From: Alphaproteobacteria bacterium
Lineage (GTDB): Bacteria > Pseudomonadota > Alphaproteobacteria > Sphingomonadales > Sphingomonadaceae
Length of the DNA stretch: 64,000 nt
Direction: 5' to 3'
NCBI GenBank assembly: GCA_019232625.1
Contig: JAFANP010000053.1
Span: 62,001 to 126,000 of the forward strand
The stretch's first letter is position 1, and every line of letters begins with the position of its first letter. Both the position numbers and the translations under genes were made by a program. Under the pieces are notes generated by a model, which searched no databases, was not told the origin of the DNA, and saw nothing but the letters and a program-made list of their open reading frames with translations. Below, one piece after another: positions 32,648 to 42,014 of the stretch.

Positions 32648-33877
32648 ATGACCAACGACAACATCTTTTCCGGCCTCAAGGTCGTCGAGATATCGAGCTT
32701 CATCGCCGGCCCCGGCGCCGCCGTCATCCTCTCCGACTTCGGAGCCGAGGTGATCAAGGTCGAGCCGCCCTCCGGCGACAGTTGGCGGCTCGGCAACCGC
32801 CTCCCCATCGAGCCGATCGCCGACGAGCCCTATCAGTGGCATCTCTCCAACCGCAACAAGCGCAGCATCACCCTCGACCTCAAGGCGGCGAGCGCGCACC
32901 AGGTGCTCCTGGAGCTCGTCGCCTGGGCCGACGTTCTGATCGTCAACACCCCCCATCACGCGCGCAAACGCCTCGGGCTCGAATATGAGGATCTGAAGGC
33001 GCTCAACCCGCGCCTGATCTACGCCGACCTCACCGGCTTCGGCGAGAAGGGTCCGGACGCCGACCTGCCGGGCTTCGACCTCACCGCTTATTGGGCGCGC
33101 AGCGGCCTCCTGTATCTGGCGCGGGACGACGGCGCCCCGCCGACCTGGCCGGTGAGCGGCGCCGGCGACAATGCGACCGCCGTCACGCTCTATGCGGCGA
33201 TCGCGACCGCGCTCTACCGCCGCGAGAAGACCGGCCTCGGCTCGTCCGTCACGACCTCGCTGCTCGCGTCGGGCGTCTGGGCGACGAGCGTCATGGTCGG
33301 CGGCGCTCTGGCCGGCGCGGTTCAGCCGCCGATGCACGACCGGGCCAACCCCGCAAACGGCGGCGCCAACGTCTACCGCTCGGCCGATGGCATCTGGTTC
33401 GTGCTCGTCGTCCAGCTCAACAAGGTGGTCGACCTCGCCAAGGCGATCGGCCGCACCGACCTGTTGACCGATCCGCGCTTCGCCGACCCCGCCAAGCGGG
33501 CGGCGAACCGGCCGCAGCTGATCGCGATCCTCGACGAGATATTCGCCTCCGAGCCCATGGCCTATTGGTCCGACCTGCTCGGCAAGGCCAACATCACGGT
33601 GGGGGTGGTGAGCTCACCCGAGGATGTCGCCAGCGACCCGCAGCTGATCGCGAACGACATCGTCGTCCCGCTCGAAGGCGCCGGCGCGCTGACCTCGACG
33701 ATCAGCAGCCCGTTCCAGGTGCACGGCGTCGCCAAGGTGCCGGCCCGGCGCGGGCCGGGGCTGGGCGAGCATACCGAGGAGATACTCGGCGAACTCGGCT
33801 TCGACGCGTCGAGCATCGAGAGCCTGCGCGAAAGCGGCGCCATTCCCGGCGCCGTGGAAGAGGCGCTGGTGGCCTGA
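32648..33877 (+). CDS. Class III CoA-transferase (CaiB/BaiF family)
   Basis: A 409-residue family III CoA-transferase that moves CoA between carboxylic acids through an aspartyl thioester. The N-terminal KVVEISSFIAGPGAAVILSDFGAEVIKVEPP and the catalytic Asp segment near residue 150 (PGFDLTAYWARSGL) are typical. It can activate the operon's substrate without ATP. It has an AAGGAG site and lies 24 bases after the hydratase. Confidence 0.88.
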   Translation: MTNDNIFSGLKVVEISSFIAGPGAAVILSDFGAEVIKVEPPSGDSWRLGNRLPIEPIADEPYQWHLSNRNKRSITLDLKAASAHQVLLELVAWADVLIVNTPHHARKRLGLEYEDLKALNPRLIYADLTGFGEKGPDADLPGFDLTAYWARSGLLYLARDDGAPPTWPVSGAGDNATAVTLYAAIATALYRREKTGLGSSVTTSLLASGVWATSVMVGGALAGAVQPPMHDRANPANGGANVYRSADGIWFVLVVQLNKVVDLAKAIGRTDLLTDPRFADPAKRAANRPQLIAILDEIFASEPMAYWSDLLGKANITVGVVSSPEDVASDPQLIANDIVVPLEGAGALTSTISSPFQVHGVAKVPARRGPGLGEHTEEILGELGFDASSIESLRESGAIPGAVEEALVA

Positions 33878-33905
33878 CGGCGCGCATCCAACAGGGAAAC
33901 GGATC

Positions 33906-34673
33906 ATGGACGACATCAATACCGAGCTTTCGGACGGCGTGCTTCGGGTCGAGCTCAATCGCCCCGCTCGGAAGAACGCCATGACGGGCAGCATGTACGA
34001 CCGCCTCGCCGAGATACTCGACGAGGCCGACGGAAACGATGCGGTCCGCGTCGTGCTCTGGCACGGCGCCGGGGATTCCTTCACGGCCGGAAACGACGTC
34101 GAGGACTTCCTGAAGAACCCCCCCGGCAAGAGCGGCTCGCCGCAGGGCCGCCTCACCGACGCCTTCATCCGCTTCGGCAAGCCGATCGTGGCCGCGGTGC
34201 ACGGGGCCGCGGTGGGCGGCGGAACGACGATGCTGACTCACTGCGACATCGTCTATGCGGGCGAGAGCGCCAAGTTCCGCCTTCCGTTCGTCGACCTCGC
34301 TTTGGTTCCGGAGTTCGGCTCCAGCTACTCGATCCCGGCGCGCGCGGGCTATCTGCGCGCGGCGGAGCTGTTCCTGCTCGCCGAGCCGTTCGGGCCGCAG
34401 CGCGCGGCCGAGCTCGGACTGGTGACCCGGGTCGTTCCGGAGCCGGAGCTGCTCGCGACGGCCCGCGCCACGGCGGCCAGGCTCGCGGCGAAGCCGGCCG
34501 GCGCGCTCCGCGCCTCAAAGCGACTGCTGAAAGCCGCCGGGCTGGCCCCGGTCCGCGAGGCGACGCAAGCCGAAGGCAGGGAGTTCACCGCGCGGGTCGT
34601 GGGCGCGGAAGCCAAAGAGGCTTTCTCGGCCTTCCTGGAGAAGCGCCCGCCGAACTTCACCAAAGCGGCGTGA
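33906..34673 (+). CDS. Enoyl-CoA hydratase/isomerase family protein, second copy
   Basis: A 255-residue crotonase-fold protein with oxyanion segments HGAGDSFTAGNDVEDF and HGAAVGGGTTMLTHCD. The usual first catalytic Glu position reads in the segment FVDLALVPEFGSSYSIP, so it is likely an isomerase or a hydratase variant rather than a copy of the first enzyme. It is shorter at the N-terminus and its end overlaps the region of the next small gene. Confidence 0.83.
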   Translation: MDDINTELSDGVLRVELNRPARKNAMTGSMYDRLAEILDEADGNDAVRVVLWHGAGDSFTAGNDVEDFLKNPPGKSGSPQGRLTDAFIRFGKPIVAAVHGAAVGGGTTMLTHCDIVYAGESAKFRLPFVDLALVPEFGSSYSIPARAGYLRAAELFLLAEPFGPQRAAELGLVTRVVPEPELLATARATAARLAAKPAGALRASKRLLKAAGLAPVREATQAEGREFTARVVGAEAKEAFSAFLEKRPPNFTKAA

Positions 34674-34678
34674 TCGTC

Positions 34679-34978
34679 ATGAGCACCGACCGTCAGACAG
34701 CCCTCGCGGATTTCAGGCGCACGATCAAATGGATCGCCGTTGCTGGCGTGCTGATGGTGATCGGCGCGCTGCTCTACCTGCGGCTGTTCATCCCGCTCAA
34801 CGCGACCATCGTCGTCGCGACCACGGGCGGCGTCTTCTTCTCGGTGCTGCTGGGATGCGGACTCTTCGCAGCGGCCTTCTTCAGCGACAAAAGCGGCCTC
34901 GACCAGCAGGTTGCGGACGCCGCCAAGCGCGATGGATTCACCCGCGACCGCGGACATTCACCGGAGAAAAGCTCATGA
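34679..34978 (+). CDS. Small two-helix membrane protein
   Basis: A 99-residue protein with two hydrophobic segments (WIAVAGVLMVIGALLYLRLFI and ATGGVFFSVLLGCGLFAAAFF) and a polar C-terminus. I recognise no family. ATG at 34679 is preferred; an in-frame GTG at 34670 overlaps the stop of the hydratase. Its end overlaps the next gene as ATGA, so it belongs to the acyl-CoA operon, perhaps as a membrane partner. Confidence 0.7.
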   Translation: MSTDRQTALADFRRTIKWIAVAGVLMVIGALLYLRLFIPLNATIVVATTGGVFFSVLLGCGLFAAAFFSDKSGLDQQVADAAKRDGFTRDRGHSPEKSS

Positions 34979-35916
34979 CCCTCCAGCAGACCCTCACGGC
35001 CGAAATCGCTTCGACGCCGACGGCGCGACTGTTCGTCCTCGAGATCAACGCCGGCAAGATCCACGTCCTCAACGCCGACGGCTCCGCCAAGACGACCATC
35101 GTCGAGAATTGCCGCAACCCGGACGGGATCGCGGTCGATGCGGAGGCCGGTCATATCTACTGGACCAACATGGGCGTTCCGAGCCGCAATGACGGCTCGA
35201 TCGAGCGCGCCGATCTCGACGGCGGCAACCGGGTCACGATCGTCCCGCCGGGCGCGACCTTCACGCCCAAGCAGATGCAGATCGAGAAGGGCAGCGGCAA
35301 GATCTACTGGTCGGACCGCGAGGGCATGCGCGTCATGCGCGCCAATCTCGACGGCTCCGACATCGAGACTCTGATCCAGACCGGCGACGCCGAGACGCGT
35401 CCGGGTCCGGACGCCGACCATTGGTGCGTCGGCATCGCCGTCGATCCCGCGGGCGGCCGTTTCTACTGGACCCAGAAGGGCCCCGACAACGGCGAGAGCG
35501 GCCGGCTGTGCCGCGCCCCGATCGACTTCCGCCCGGGCGAGGATGCCGCCACCCGCACCGACATCGAGATCCTCTTCTATCCGCTGCCCGAGCCCATCGA
35601 TCTCGACATCGATCAGGAGAATAGGCGGCTCTACTGGACGGACCGCGGCAATCCGCCGCGGGGCAACAGCGTCAGCCGCACCGGCCTCGACGCCGAGCCC
35701 GGCAAGGCCGGCCCGCCGGAGATCGTCGTGACGGACCTGATGGAGGCGATCGGCCTCGCGCTCGACGTGCCGGGCGACCGGATGTTCGTCACCGACCTCA
35801 CCGGCTCGATCTACACCGCCCGTCTCGACGGGTCGAACCGCCGCCCCCTCGCCATGGCGCAGGGCAACCTCACCGGCATCGCCTACGCCGAAATCCCAAC
35901 GGAGAATGGATCATGA
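34975..35916 (+). CDS. YWTD-repeat beta-propeller protein
   Basis: A 313-residue protein built of repeats of the LDL-receptor class B/YWTD type: HIYWTNMG, KIYWSDREG, RFYWTQKG and RLYWTDRG, each preceded by a GIAVD or DLDID strand. This predicts a six-bladed propeller. It has no signal peptide, so it is probably cytoplasmic. Related six-bladed propellers include SMP-30-like lactonases, but no metal-binding set is obvious. It overlaps its neighbours on both sides (ATGA), so its role is tied to the acyl-CoA pathway; hydrolysis of a lactone intermediate is a guess. Confidence 0.75.
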   Translation: MTLQQTLTAEIASTPTARLFVLEINAGKIHVLNADGSAKTTIVENCRNPDGIAVDAEAGHIYWTNMGVPSRNDGSIERADLDGGNRVTIVPPGATFTPKQMQIEKGSGKIYWSDREGMRVMRANLDGSDIETLIQTGDAETRPGPDADHWCVGIAVDPAGGRFYWTQKGPDNGESGRLCRAPIDFRPGEDAATRTDIEILFYPLPEPIDLDIDQENRRLYWTDRGNPPRGNSVSRTGLDAEPGKAGPPEIVVTDLMEAIGLALDVPGDRMFVTDLTGSIYTARLDGSNRRPLAMAQGNLTGIAYAEIPTENGS

Positions 35917-36878
35917 CCTACGACCGGGACATCAAACGCATCGCCATCGTCGGCACCGGCGTGATCGGCGCCAGCTGGGCGGCCCAGTTCCTCGCCAAGG
36001 GCTATGACGTGGTCGCGACCGACCCGGCGCCCGGCGCGGAAGCGAGACTGCGGGACTTCGTCGCCAAGGCGTGGCCGGCGCTCGACCGCCTCGGCCTCGC
36101 CCCCGGCGCCTCGCAGGCGCGGCTGAGCTTCACGCCAGATCTCGGCGAGGCGCTGGCCGGCGCCGACTTCGTCCAGGAGAACGGGCCCGAGCGGCTGGAG
36201 TTCAAGCAGACCCTCTACGGCCAGATCGACTCCATGCTGCCGGCGGACGTGATCGTCGCCTCCAGCTCCTCGGGCCTGCCGATGAGCGAGATCCAGAAGG
36301 GCGCGACCGCGCATCCGGAGCGCTGCATCATCGGCCATCCGTTCAATCCGCCGCATCTGATGCCGCTGGTCGAGCTGGTCGGCGGCAAGCTGACCTCGAG
36401 CGAGGCCATCGATCGCGCCGACATCTTCTACACCGCGATCGGCAAGAAGACGGTACGCATCAACAAGGAGCTGCCCGGTCATGTCGCCAACCGGCTCCAG
36501 TCGGCACTGGCGCGCGAGGTCTATTATCTGGTCGCGACCGACGTGCTGAGCGCCACCGACGTCGATGCGGCTTTGTCGTACGGCCCCGGGCTGCGCTGGG
36601 GCCTGATGGGCAACATGATGATCAACCACCTGGCCGGAGGGCCCGGCGGCATCGAGCACTTCCTCGAGCAGTTCGCGGGCCCGATTCAGGCCGGCTGGAA
36701 GGCGCTCGGCACACCGGAACTCACCCCCGAGGTGCAGCGCAAGCTGATCGACGGCGTCCATGCCGAAACGGGCGCGCGCACCATCGCCGAACTGGAGGCG
36801 GAGCGGGACGAGCTCCTGCTCGGCCTGCTGAAGCTGCGCGCCGGCCAGGACGCGAGCCGGCCCCGGCTGGCCGGCTAA
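35913..36878 (+). CDS. 3-hydroxyacyl-CoA dehydrogenase family protein (L-carnitine dehydrogenase-like)
   Basis: A 321-residue NAD-dependent dehydrogenase. The Rossmann motif IAIVGTGVIGASWAAQFLAKG opens the protein, the catalytic His lies in IGHPFNPPHLMPLVE, and NRLQSAL marks the C-terminal dimer domain. The long GAEARLRDF-rich linker and overall length are closer to L-carnitine dehydrogenases than to FadB-type enzymes. It would oxidise the 3-hydroxy intermediate made by the hydratases. With a CaiB-like transferase and crotonases nearby, a carnitine-like or branched substrate is possible. No thiolase is present. Confidence 0.82.
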   Translation: MTYDRDIKRIAIVGTGVIGASWAAQFLAKGYDVVATDPAPGAEARLRDFVAKAWPALDRLGLAPGASQARLSFTPDLGEALAGADFVQENGPERLEFKQTLYGQIDSMLPADVIVASSSSGLPMSEIQKGATAHPERCIIGHPFNPPHLMPLVELVGGKLTSSEAIDRADIFYTAIGKKTVRINKELPGHVANRLQSALAREVYYLVATDVLSATDVDAALSYGPGLRWGLMGNMMINHLAGGPGGIEHFLEQFAGPIQAGWKALGTPELTPEVQRKLIDGVHAETGARTIAELEAERDELLLGLLKLRAGQDASRPRLAG

Positions 36879-36883
36879 GCGAG

Positions 36884-38152
36884 ATGTCCGCCGTTCCGCG
36901 CGTCGTCATCGTGGGCGCCGGCTTCGGCGGCATCGAGGCGGCGCGCGCCCTGCGCAAGGCGCCCGTCGACGTGACGATCCTCGACCGCCGCAACTTCCAC
37001 CTCTTCCAGCCCTTGCTCTACCAGGTGGCGACGGCCGCGCTCTCGGCGGGCGACATCGCCTGGCCGGTCCGGTCGATATTCCGGCGGCAGCGCAACGCGC
37101 GGGTGCTGCTGGCGGAGGTGACCGGCGTCGATAGGGCGGCCCGGCGGCTGCGAGTCGAGGGAGGGGCGGCCGTTCCCTACGACCATCTCGTGCTCGCGAC
37201 GGGCGCGCGGCATTCCTATTTCGGCCATGACGAATGGAGCGACGCCGCGCCGGGTCTCAAGGGCATAGACGACGCGATGCTGCTGCGCGGACGGCTTCTT
37301 GCCGCTTTCGAGCGCGCCGAGCTTGCCGAGGACCCGGCCGAGCAGCGCCGGCTCATGACGATCGTGATCGTCGGCGGCGGCCCGACCGGAGTGGAGCTGG
37401 CCGGCGCCGTGGCCGAGCTCGCCCACAACTCGCTTTCCGGGGAGTTCCGAGCGATCGATCCGCGCGAAGCCCGGATCGTCCTCGTCGAGACCGGGCCGCG
37501 GCTGCTAGGCGCTTATCCGGAGCCTTTGTCGGATGTCGCCCGCCGCTCGCTCGAGAAGATGCAGGTGGAGGTGCGCACCGACACGGCCGTCACCGCCGCC
37601 GATGCGGGCGGAGTCACGATCGGCGACGGCAAGCGGATCGAGGCGGCGACGCTTGCCTGGGCGGCGGGCGTGGCGGCGTCGCCCGCGGCGCGCTGGCTGG
37701 GGGCGCCGCACGATCATGCCGGACGGGTCGAGGTCGCGCCTGATCTCTCAGTCCCGGGCCATCCGGAGATTTGCGTCGTCGGCGACACCGCGGCCGTCGC
37801 CCGGGCGGACGGGCGACCGGTTCCCGGGATCGCGCCGGCGGCCAAGCAGATGGGCCGATATGCCGGCCGGCGGATCGCCGCGCAGGTCGCCGGCCGACCG
37901 GCGCCGGCGCCCTTCGTCTACCGCCACCACGGCGATCTTGCGACGATCGGCCGAATGTCGGCGGTCGTGTCGCTGGGGCCGGTGCGTCTCACCGGCCTCA
38001 TCGGCTGGCTGTTCTGGTCGGCCATCCACATCTGGTTCCTGATCGGCTTCCGGAGCCGGATCGTCGTCGCGATGGACTGGGCCTGGAGCTATCTGACCTT
38101 CCAGCGCGGCGCCCGCCTGATCCCCGAGCGCCGCGGCCGGGAAGCGCCATGA
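36884..38152 (+). CDS. Type II NADH dehydrogenase-like flavoprotein
   Basis: A 422-residue FAD/NAD(P) oxidoreductase with two Rossmann motifs (VVIVGAGFGGIEAARAL near the start and IVIVGGGPTGVELAGA near residue 165) and the FAD-binding VVGDTAAV. A membrane-associating C-terminus (LTGLIGWLFWSAIHIWFLIGF) fits NDH-2, which passes electrons from NADH to quinone without proton pumping. It follows the acyl-CoA operon by five bases, so NADH from the hydroxyacyl step could be reoxidised here. It overlaps the OmpA-like gene as ATGA. Confidence 0.85.
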   Translation: MSAVPRVVIVGAGFGGIEAARALRKAPVDVTILDRRNFHLFQPLLYQVATAALSAGDIAWPVRSIFRRQRNARVLLAEVTGVDRAARRLRVEGGAAVPYDHLVLATGARHSYFGHDEWSDAAPGLKGIDDAMLLRGRLLAAFERAELAEDPAEQRRLMTIVIVGGGPTGVELAGAVAELAHNSLSGEFRAIDPREARIVLVETGPRLLGAYPEPLSDVARRSLEKMQVEVRTDTAVTAADAGGVTIGDGKRIEAATLAWAAGVAASPAARWLGAPHDHAGRVEVAPDLSVPGHPEICVVGDTAAVARADGRPVPGIAPAAKQMGRYAGRRIAAQVAGRPAPAPFVYRHHGDLATIGRMSAVVSLGPVRLTGLIGWLFWSAIHIWFLIGFRSRIVVAMDWAWSYLTFQRGARLIPERRGREAP

Positions 38153-38748
38153 CCCGGCTCATTCGGAAGTTCCGGCCGCGAGCCGGCACGATCATCCTGG
38201 CCTTGCTGGCGGCCGCCGGTTTGACCGAGCTCGGCCTTCAGGCGTCGAAGGCGCCCGACGCGCCCTCGCCCGGATACCGGTTTACCGGCGACGTCACGAC
38301 GGACAGCGTCGTGTCGCTCGGTCGCGGGTGGACGATGGTCGCCCCCGAGGGAACCGTCGCCAGGGACATCGTCGACTGGATGGCCTCGGGGAGCGAGGGT
38401 GAGCGCTATTTCGAGGCGGGCGGGCGCCAGTTCGTCGGCAATTCGACCGAACTGGCCCCCGATGCGTGGAATCGGATCGACCGGTTCGTCGTCATGCTTC
38501 GGACCAATCGCGACGTCCGGGCGCGGATCGTCGGATTTTCGGACGCGAGCGCAAACGCCGCGAAGGACAAGCGGCTTTCCGAGGCGCGGGCGCGCGCGGT
38601 GATGATCGAGCTCGTCGCGCACGGTATCGCTCGAAAGCGCCTGAGCTTCGAAGGCCGCGGCTCCGCCGATCCGATCGCCGACAATTCCATAGCCGCCGGG
38701 CGAGAGCGCAACCGCCGCGTCGCGATCATCCTTTCGCGGCGCCGATAA
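38149..38748 (+). CDS. OmpA-like peptidoglycan-associated protein
   Basis: A 199-residue protein with one N-terminal membrane anchor (IILALLAAAGLTELGLQ) and a C-terminal OmpA domain: the FVVMLRTNRDVRARIVGFSD strand-helix and the peptidoglycan-contact segment LSEARARAVMIELVAHGIARKRLSFEGRGSADPI. It would sit in the periplasm attached to the inner membrane. It is co-translated with its neighbours. Confidence 0.78.
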   Translation: MTRLIRKFRPRAGTIILALLAAAGLTELGLQASKAPDAPSPGYRFTGDVTTDSVVSLGRGWTMVAPEGTVARDIVDWMASGSEGERYFEAGGRQFVGNSTELAPDAWNRIDRFVVMLRTNRDVRARIVGFSDASANAAKDKRLSEARARAVMIELVAHGIARKRLSFEGRGSADPIADNSIAAGRERNRRVAIILSRRR

Positions 38749-39461
38749 TGTCCGGCGCCGCGATAGCTCTCGCGATCGCCGCGGCAGCGCCGCAGGCCGC
38801 CGAGCCTCTCCCGTCCCCTGAGCCGGCGGAGTCGGCGCCGCCGCCCGTGGCGGTCCCGCCCGCCCGAACCGAAAGGCCGGCCGCGAGCCGATGGTACGGC
38901 CGCGTGGGCGGCGTCGCCGCCCTCTACCATCCCGGCGCTCGGGTCGCGTTGGGCGGCCGAAGCGTGCCGGACTCGTCGGTCGACGTCACCACCGACTACA
39001 CCCTGGTCTTCGACATCGGCTACGACGTCGGCGACCGTCTGTCCGCGCAGCTGACCTTCGGCGTTCCGCCGCGGCCTTCCGTCACCGGTACGCGGGCGAT
39101 CGCCCCACTCGGCGCCCTGGGCGAGGTCCGTTACGGGCCGGTAATCTTGACCGGCCTCTATCGCCTGCCGCGGCTCGGGCCGGTGCGGCCCTATGCCGGG
39201 CTGGGCGGCGCCTATGTCGTGGTCTTCAAGGCCTATGACGGGTCGATCGCCGACCTCAAGGTCCACAACGACTGGGGCTTCGTCCTCCAGGCGGGAGCCG
39301 AGGTCCCGGTCGGCCGCCGGATCGCCCTGTTCGCCGACGTCAAGCGGTTATGGCTGAGCGTCGGCGCCGACGGGACGGTCGCCGGCGACGTTCCGGTCGA
39401 CGCCCGGGTCAGGCTCGATCCCACGCTCGTCTCGGCCGGCCTAAAGGTCCGCTTCCGGTGA
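38748..39461 (+). CDS. OmpW-like outer membrane beta-barrel protein
   Basis: A 237-residue protein with a signal-like N-terminus, a Pro-rich linker (residues 20-45) and about eight alternating amphipathic strands typical of the OmpW/AlkL family (TLVFDIGYDVGDRLSAQLTFGVPPRP; YRLPRLGPVRPYAGLGGAY; VRLDPTLVSAGLKVRF). AlkL-type members move hydrophobic compounds across the outer membrane. That suits a location between an acyl-CoA operon and an acyl-CoA synthetase. The start overlaps the previous stop as TAATG. Confidence 0.78.
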   Translation: MSGAAIALAIAAAAPQAAEPLPSPEPAESAPPPVAVPPARTERPAASRWYGRVGGVAALYHPGARVALGGRSVPDSSVDVTTDYTLVFDIGYDVGDRLSAQLTFGVPPRPSVTGTRAIAPLGALGEVRYGPVILTGLYRLPRLGPVRPYAGLGGAYVVVFKAYDGSIADLKVHNDWGFVLQAGAEVPVGRRIALFADVKRLWLSVGADGTVAGDVPVDARVRLDPTLVSAGLKVRFR

Positions 39462-41085
39462 CGGCGCCCCCTTATCCGCTGCTCCTGAAGCAGCTCTGGC
39501 ACACGCCGCTCGCGCAGGCGCCGGATCAGGAGATCGTCTATCGGGACGTGAAGCGCCTGACCTTCCGCGAATTGCGGGAGCGCGTCGGCCGGCTGGCTTC
39601 CGGCCTTGCGGACCTCGGAATAGGGGTCGGGGACGTCGTCGGCGTGCTCGATTGGGACAGCCACCGGTTCCTGGAAGCCTATTTCGCGGTTCCGATGATG
39701 GGCGCCATTCTCCACACGGTGAACGTCCGGCTGACGCCCGAGCAGATCGCCTACACGATCGACCAGGGCGGCGCCTCGGTCCTTCTCGTCAACGACGACT
39801 TCGTCCCGATGCTCGAGCAGATCAGGGACCGGCTACCCAAGGTGACCCGGCTGGTCCTGATGTCGGACCGGGAGCCGCCGCGGCCCGGCTGGCTCGCCTT
39901 CGCCGGGGAGTATGAGAGCCTTCTGCTCGGCGCCGCGCCGGACTACCGCTTCGCCGACCTGGACGAGAACGCGCCGGCGACGCTCTTCTTCACGACGGGG
40001 ACGACCGGGCCGCCCAAGGGCGTTTCCTTCAGCCACCGGCAACTGGTGCTCCACTCGCTGGCCGAGCTGGCCTTTTTCGGGATGGCCGCGCGGCAGGGCC
40101 GCTTCTCCCGCGACGACGTCTACATGCCGCTCACGCCGATGTTCCATGCCCATGCCTGGGGAATGCCGTGGACCGCCACGCTCGCGGGCGCCAAGCAGGT
40201 CTATCCGGGCCGCTACGATCCCGCCTTCATCCTGAAGCTGATCAAGACGGAGGGAGTGACCTTCACGCACGGCGTGCCGACTCTCCTGCAGATGCTGGTC
40301 GACGCCGCGATCGCCGCGAAGGTCGATCTCGCCGGCCTGAAGATGGTGGTTGGGGGATCGGAGCTGCCGCATGCCCTGGTCAGGCGCGCGCTCGCCTTGG
40401 GGGCCGACGTCTTCTCGGGCTACGGCATGTCGGAAAGCGCGCCGATGCTCACACTGGCGCAGGTCAAATCAGCCGATCTCGACGGCGATCCCGAGTTCCA
40501 GGCGGACGTCCGCACCCGCGCCGGGCTGGCCGCCCCCCTGGTCGATATTCGGGTCGTCGACCGGGACCTGACCCGGTGCCTCCTGACGGGACGACGCGCG
40601 GGGAGATCGTCGCGCGGGCGCCGTGGCTGACCCCGGCCTATGTCGGCAATGCCGAGGCTTCCGAGCGGTTGTGGGCCGGCGGCTACCTGCATACGGGCGA
40701 CGTCGGCGTGATGAGGCCGGACGGCTATCTTCGGGTGGTGGACCGCATCAAGGACGTCATCAAGAGCGGCGGCGAATGGGTATCGTCGGCCGAGATCGAG
40801 GACCTGATCGGGCAATGCGAAGGCGTGCGCGAGGCCGCCGTCATCGCGGTCAAGGACGACAAATGGGGCGAGCGTCCTCTGGCGCTCGTCGTCCGGGACG
40901 GCGAGGCGGACGGAGAACCGACCGACGTCGCCATAAAGGACCGTCTCAAAGCCGTCGCAAGCGCCGGAGGGCTCCCCAAGTTCGCAGTGCCGGACAGGAT
41001 CCTGTTCGTGGACAGGCTGCCGAGGACGAGCGTTGGGAAGTTCGACAAGAAAGCGCTTCGCGACCACTACGGCGACGCCGGCTAA
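39458..41085 (+). pseudogene. Acyl-CoA synthetase split by a single-base frameshift
   Basis: The first part (GTG at 39458) carries the ATP loop FFTTGTTGPPKGVSF and SGYGMSESA and reads well to about residue 373; it then runs into a stop at 40630. The rest of the protein (RGEIVARAPWLTPAYVGN, HTGDVGVMRPDGYLRVVDRIKDVIKSGGEW, and the catalytic Lys in PRTSVGKFDKKAL) continues in another frame to 41085. One missing base at about 40571-40577 (GACCCGGTGCC) explains both halves. Intact it would be a ~540-residue medium/long-chain acyl-CoA synthetase. A sequencing error cannot be excluded; otherwise it is a recent pseudogene, since no other damage is visible. Confidence 0.85.
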
Positions 41086-41096
41086 TCCATGGTATA
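41083..41096 (+). promoter_or_regulatory. CATACC/TATG motif copy upstream of cyoABCD
   Basis: TAATCCATGGTATA matches the copy at 29142 in 11 of 14 bases and lies 57 bases before the cyoA start, overlapping the stop of the broken synthetase. No -10 at the typical spacing is obvious. Confidence 0.4.
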
Positions 41097-41153
41097 ATTG
41101 CCCTCGAGGCGTTCGCTCCGGCATTCCGGCGACGGCAGGGGAGGCATCCGATC

Positions 41154-42014
41154 GTGCCAGGATCCACAACCGGGCTTCGACGACGGGCAGGCAAAGCCGG
41201 CGCCGCCATGCTCGCGGCGCTCCTTAGCGGCTGCACGGGCATACTCGATCCGGTCGGCCCGATCGGCGCCCAGGAAAAGCAGCTGCTGCTCAACTCGACG
41301 GCGATCATGCTGGTGATCGTCATCCCGGTGATGATCGCGACTCCCGCCTTCGCCTGGTGGTTTCGCCGCGGCAACGACAGGGCCACCTACCGCCCGGACT
41401 GGGAATATTCGGGCGCTATCGAGATGGTCGTGTGGTCGATCCCCGCGCTCGTCGTCATGCTGCTCGGCGGGATCGCCTGGATCGGCAGCCACGCGCTCGA
41501 GCCGAGCCGGCCGCTCCGGTCGGCCGTTCAGCCGGTCAGGATCGACGTCGTCTCGCTCGACTGGAAATGGCTGTTCATCTACCCCGACTTGGGGATCGCC
41601 ACGGTCAACCGTCTCGTCGTGCCGGCCGGCACTCCGGTCAGCTTCCGGCTGACGTCCGACACGGTGTGGAACGCCTTCTTCGTGCCGAAGATGGGGACGA
41701 TGATCTACACGATGCCGCGGATGACGACGCGCCTCAGCCTGCAGGCGGACCGGCCGGGCCTCTATGACGGCCGGTCCGCCCATTTCAGCGGCGACGGCTT
41801 CTCCGGCATGGGATTCAAGGTCCACGCCGTCCCGCCCCAGCGCTTCGCCGGCTGGGTACGGTCCGCACGCGGCCAGGGGCAGGTGCTCGACGGCCGCGGC
41901 TACGCCGAGCTTTCGAAGCCGAGCAGCTACGTGAAGCCGGTCACCTACGGGACGGTGACGCCGGGGCTGTTCGAGGCCGTCGTGGCGAACCGGGCGGCGG
42001 GACCGGTAGGATGA
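41154..42014 (+). CDS. cyoA: Cytochrome bo-type quinol oxidase subunit II
   Basis: A 286-residue lipoprotein-like subunit. A signal with the lipobox LLSGCTG sets Cys near residue 24, two transmembrane segments follow, then a cupredoxin domain. It has [16 protein letters not shown] and [19 protein letters not shown], lacks the CuA ligands of cytochrome c oxidases, and so matches quinol oxidases. GTG at 41154 has AGGGGAGG upstream. It is the first gene of cyoABCD. Confidence 0.9.
   Translation: MPGSTTGLRRRAGKAGAAMLAALLSGCTGILDPVGPIGAQEKQLLLNSTAIMLVIVIPVMIATPAFAWWFRRGNDRATYRPDWEYSGAIEMVVWSIPALVVMLLGGIAWIGSHALEPSRPLRSAVQPVRIDVVSLDWKWLFIYPDLGIATVNRLVVPAGTPVSFRLTSDTVWNAFFVPKMGTMIYTMPRMTTRLSLQADRPGLYDGRSAHFSGDGFSGMGFKVHAVPPQRFAGWVRSARGQGQVLDGRGYAELSKPSSYVKPVTYGTVTPGLFEAVVANRAAGPVG

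Noticed and set aside
40571-40577. Programmed ribosomal frameshift in the acyl-CoA synthetase
   Set aside because: There is no slippery heptamer, no downstream structure of note and no reason for such control in this family. Mutation or sequencing error is simpler.
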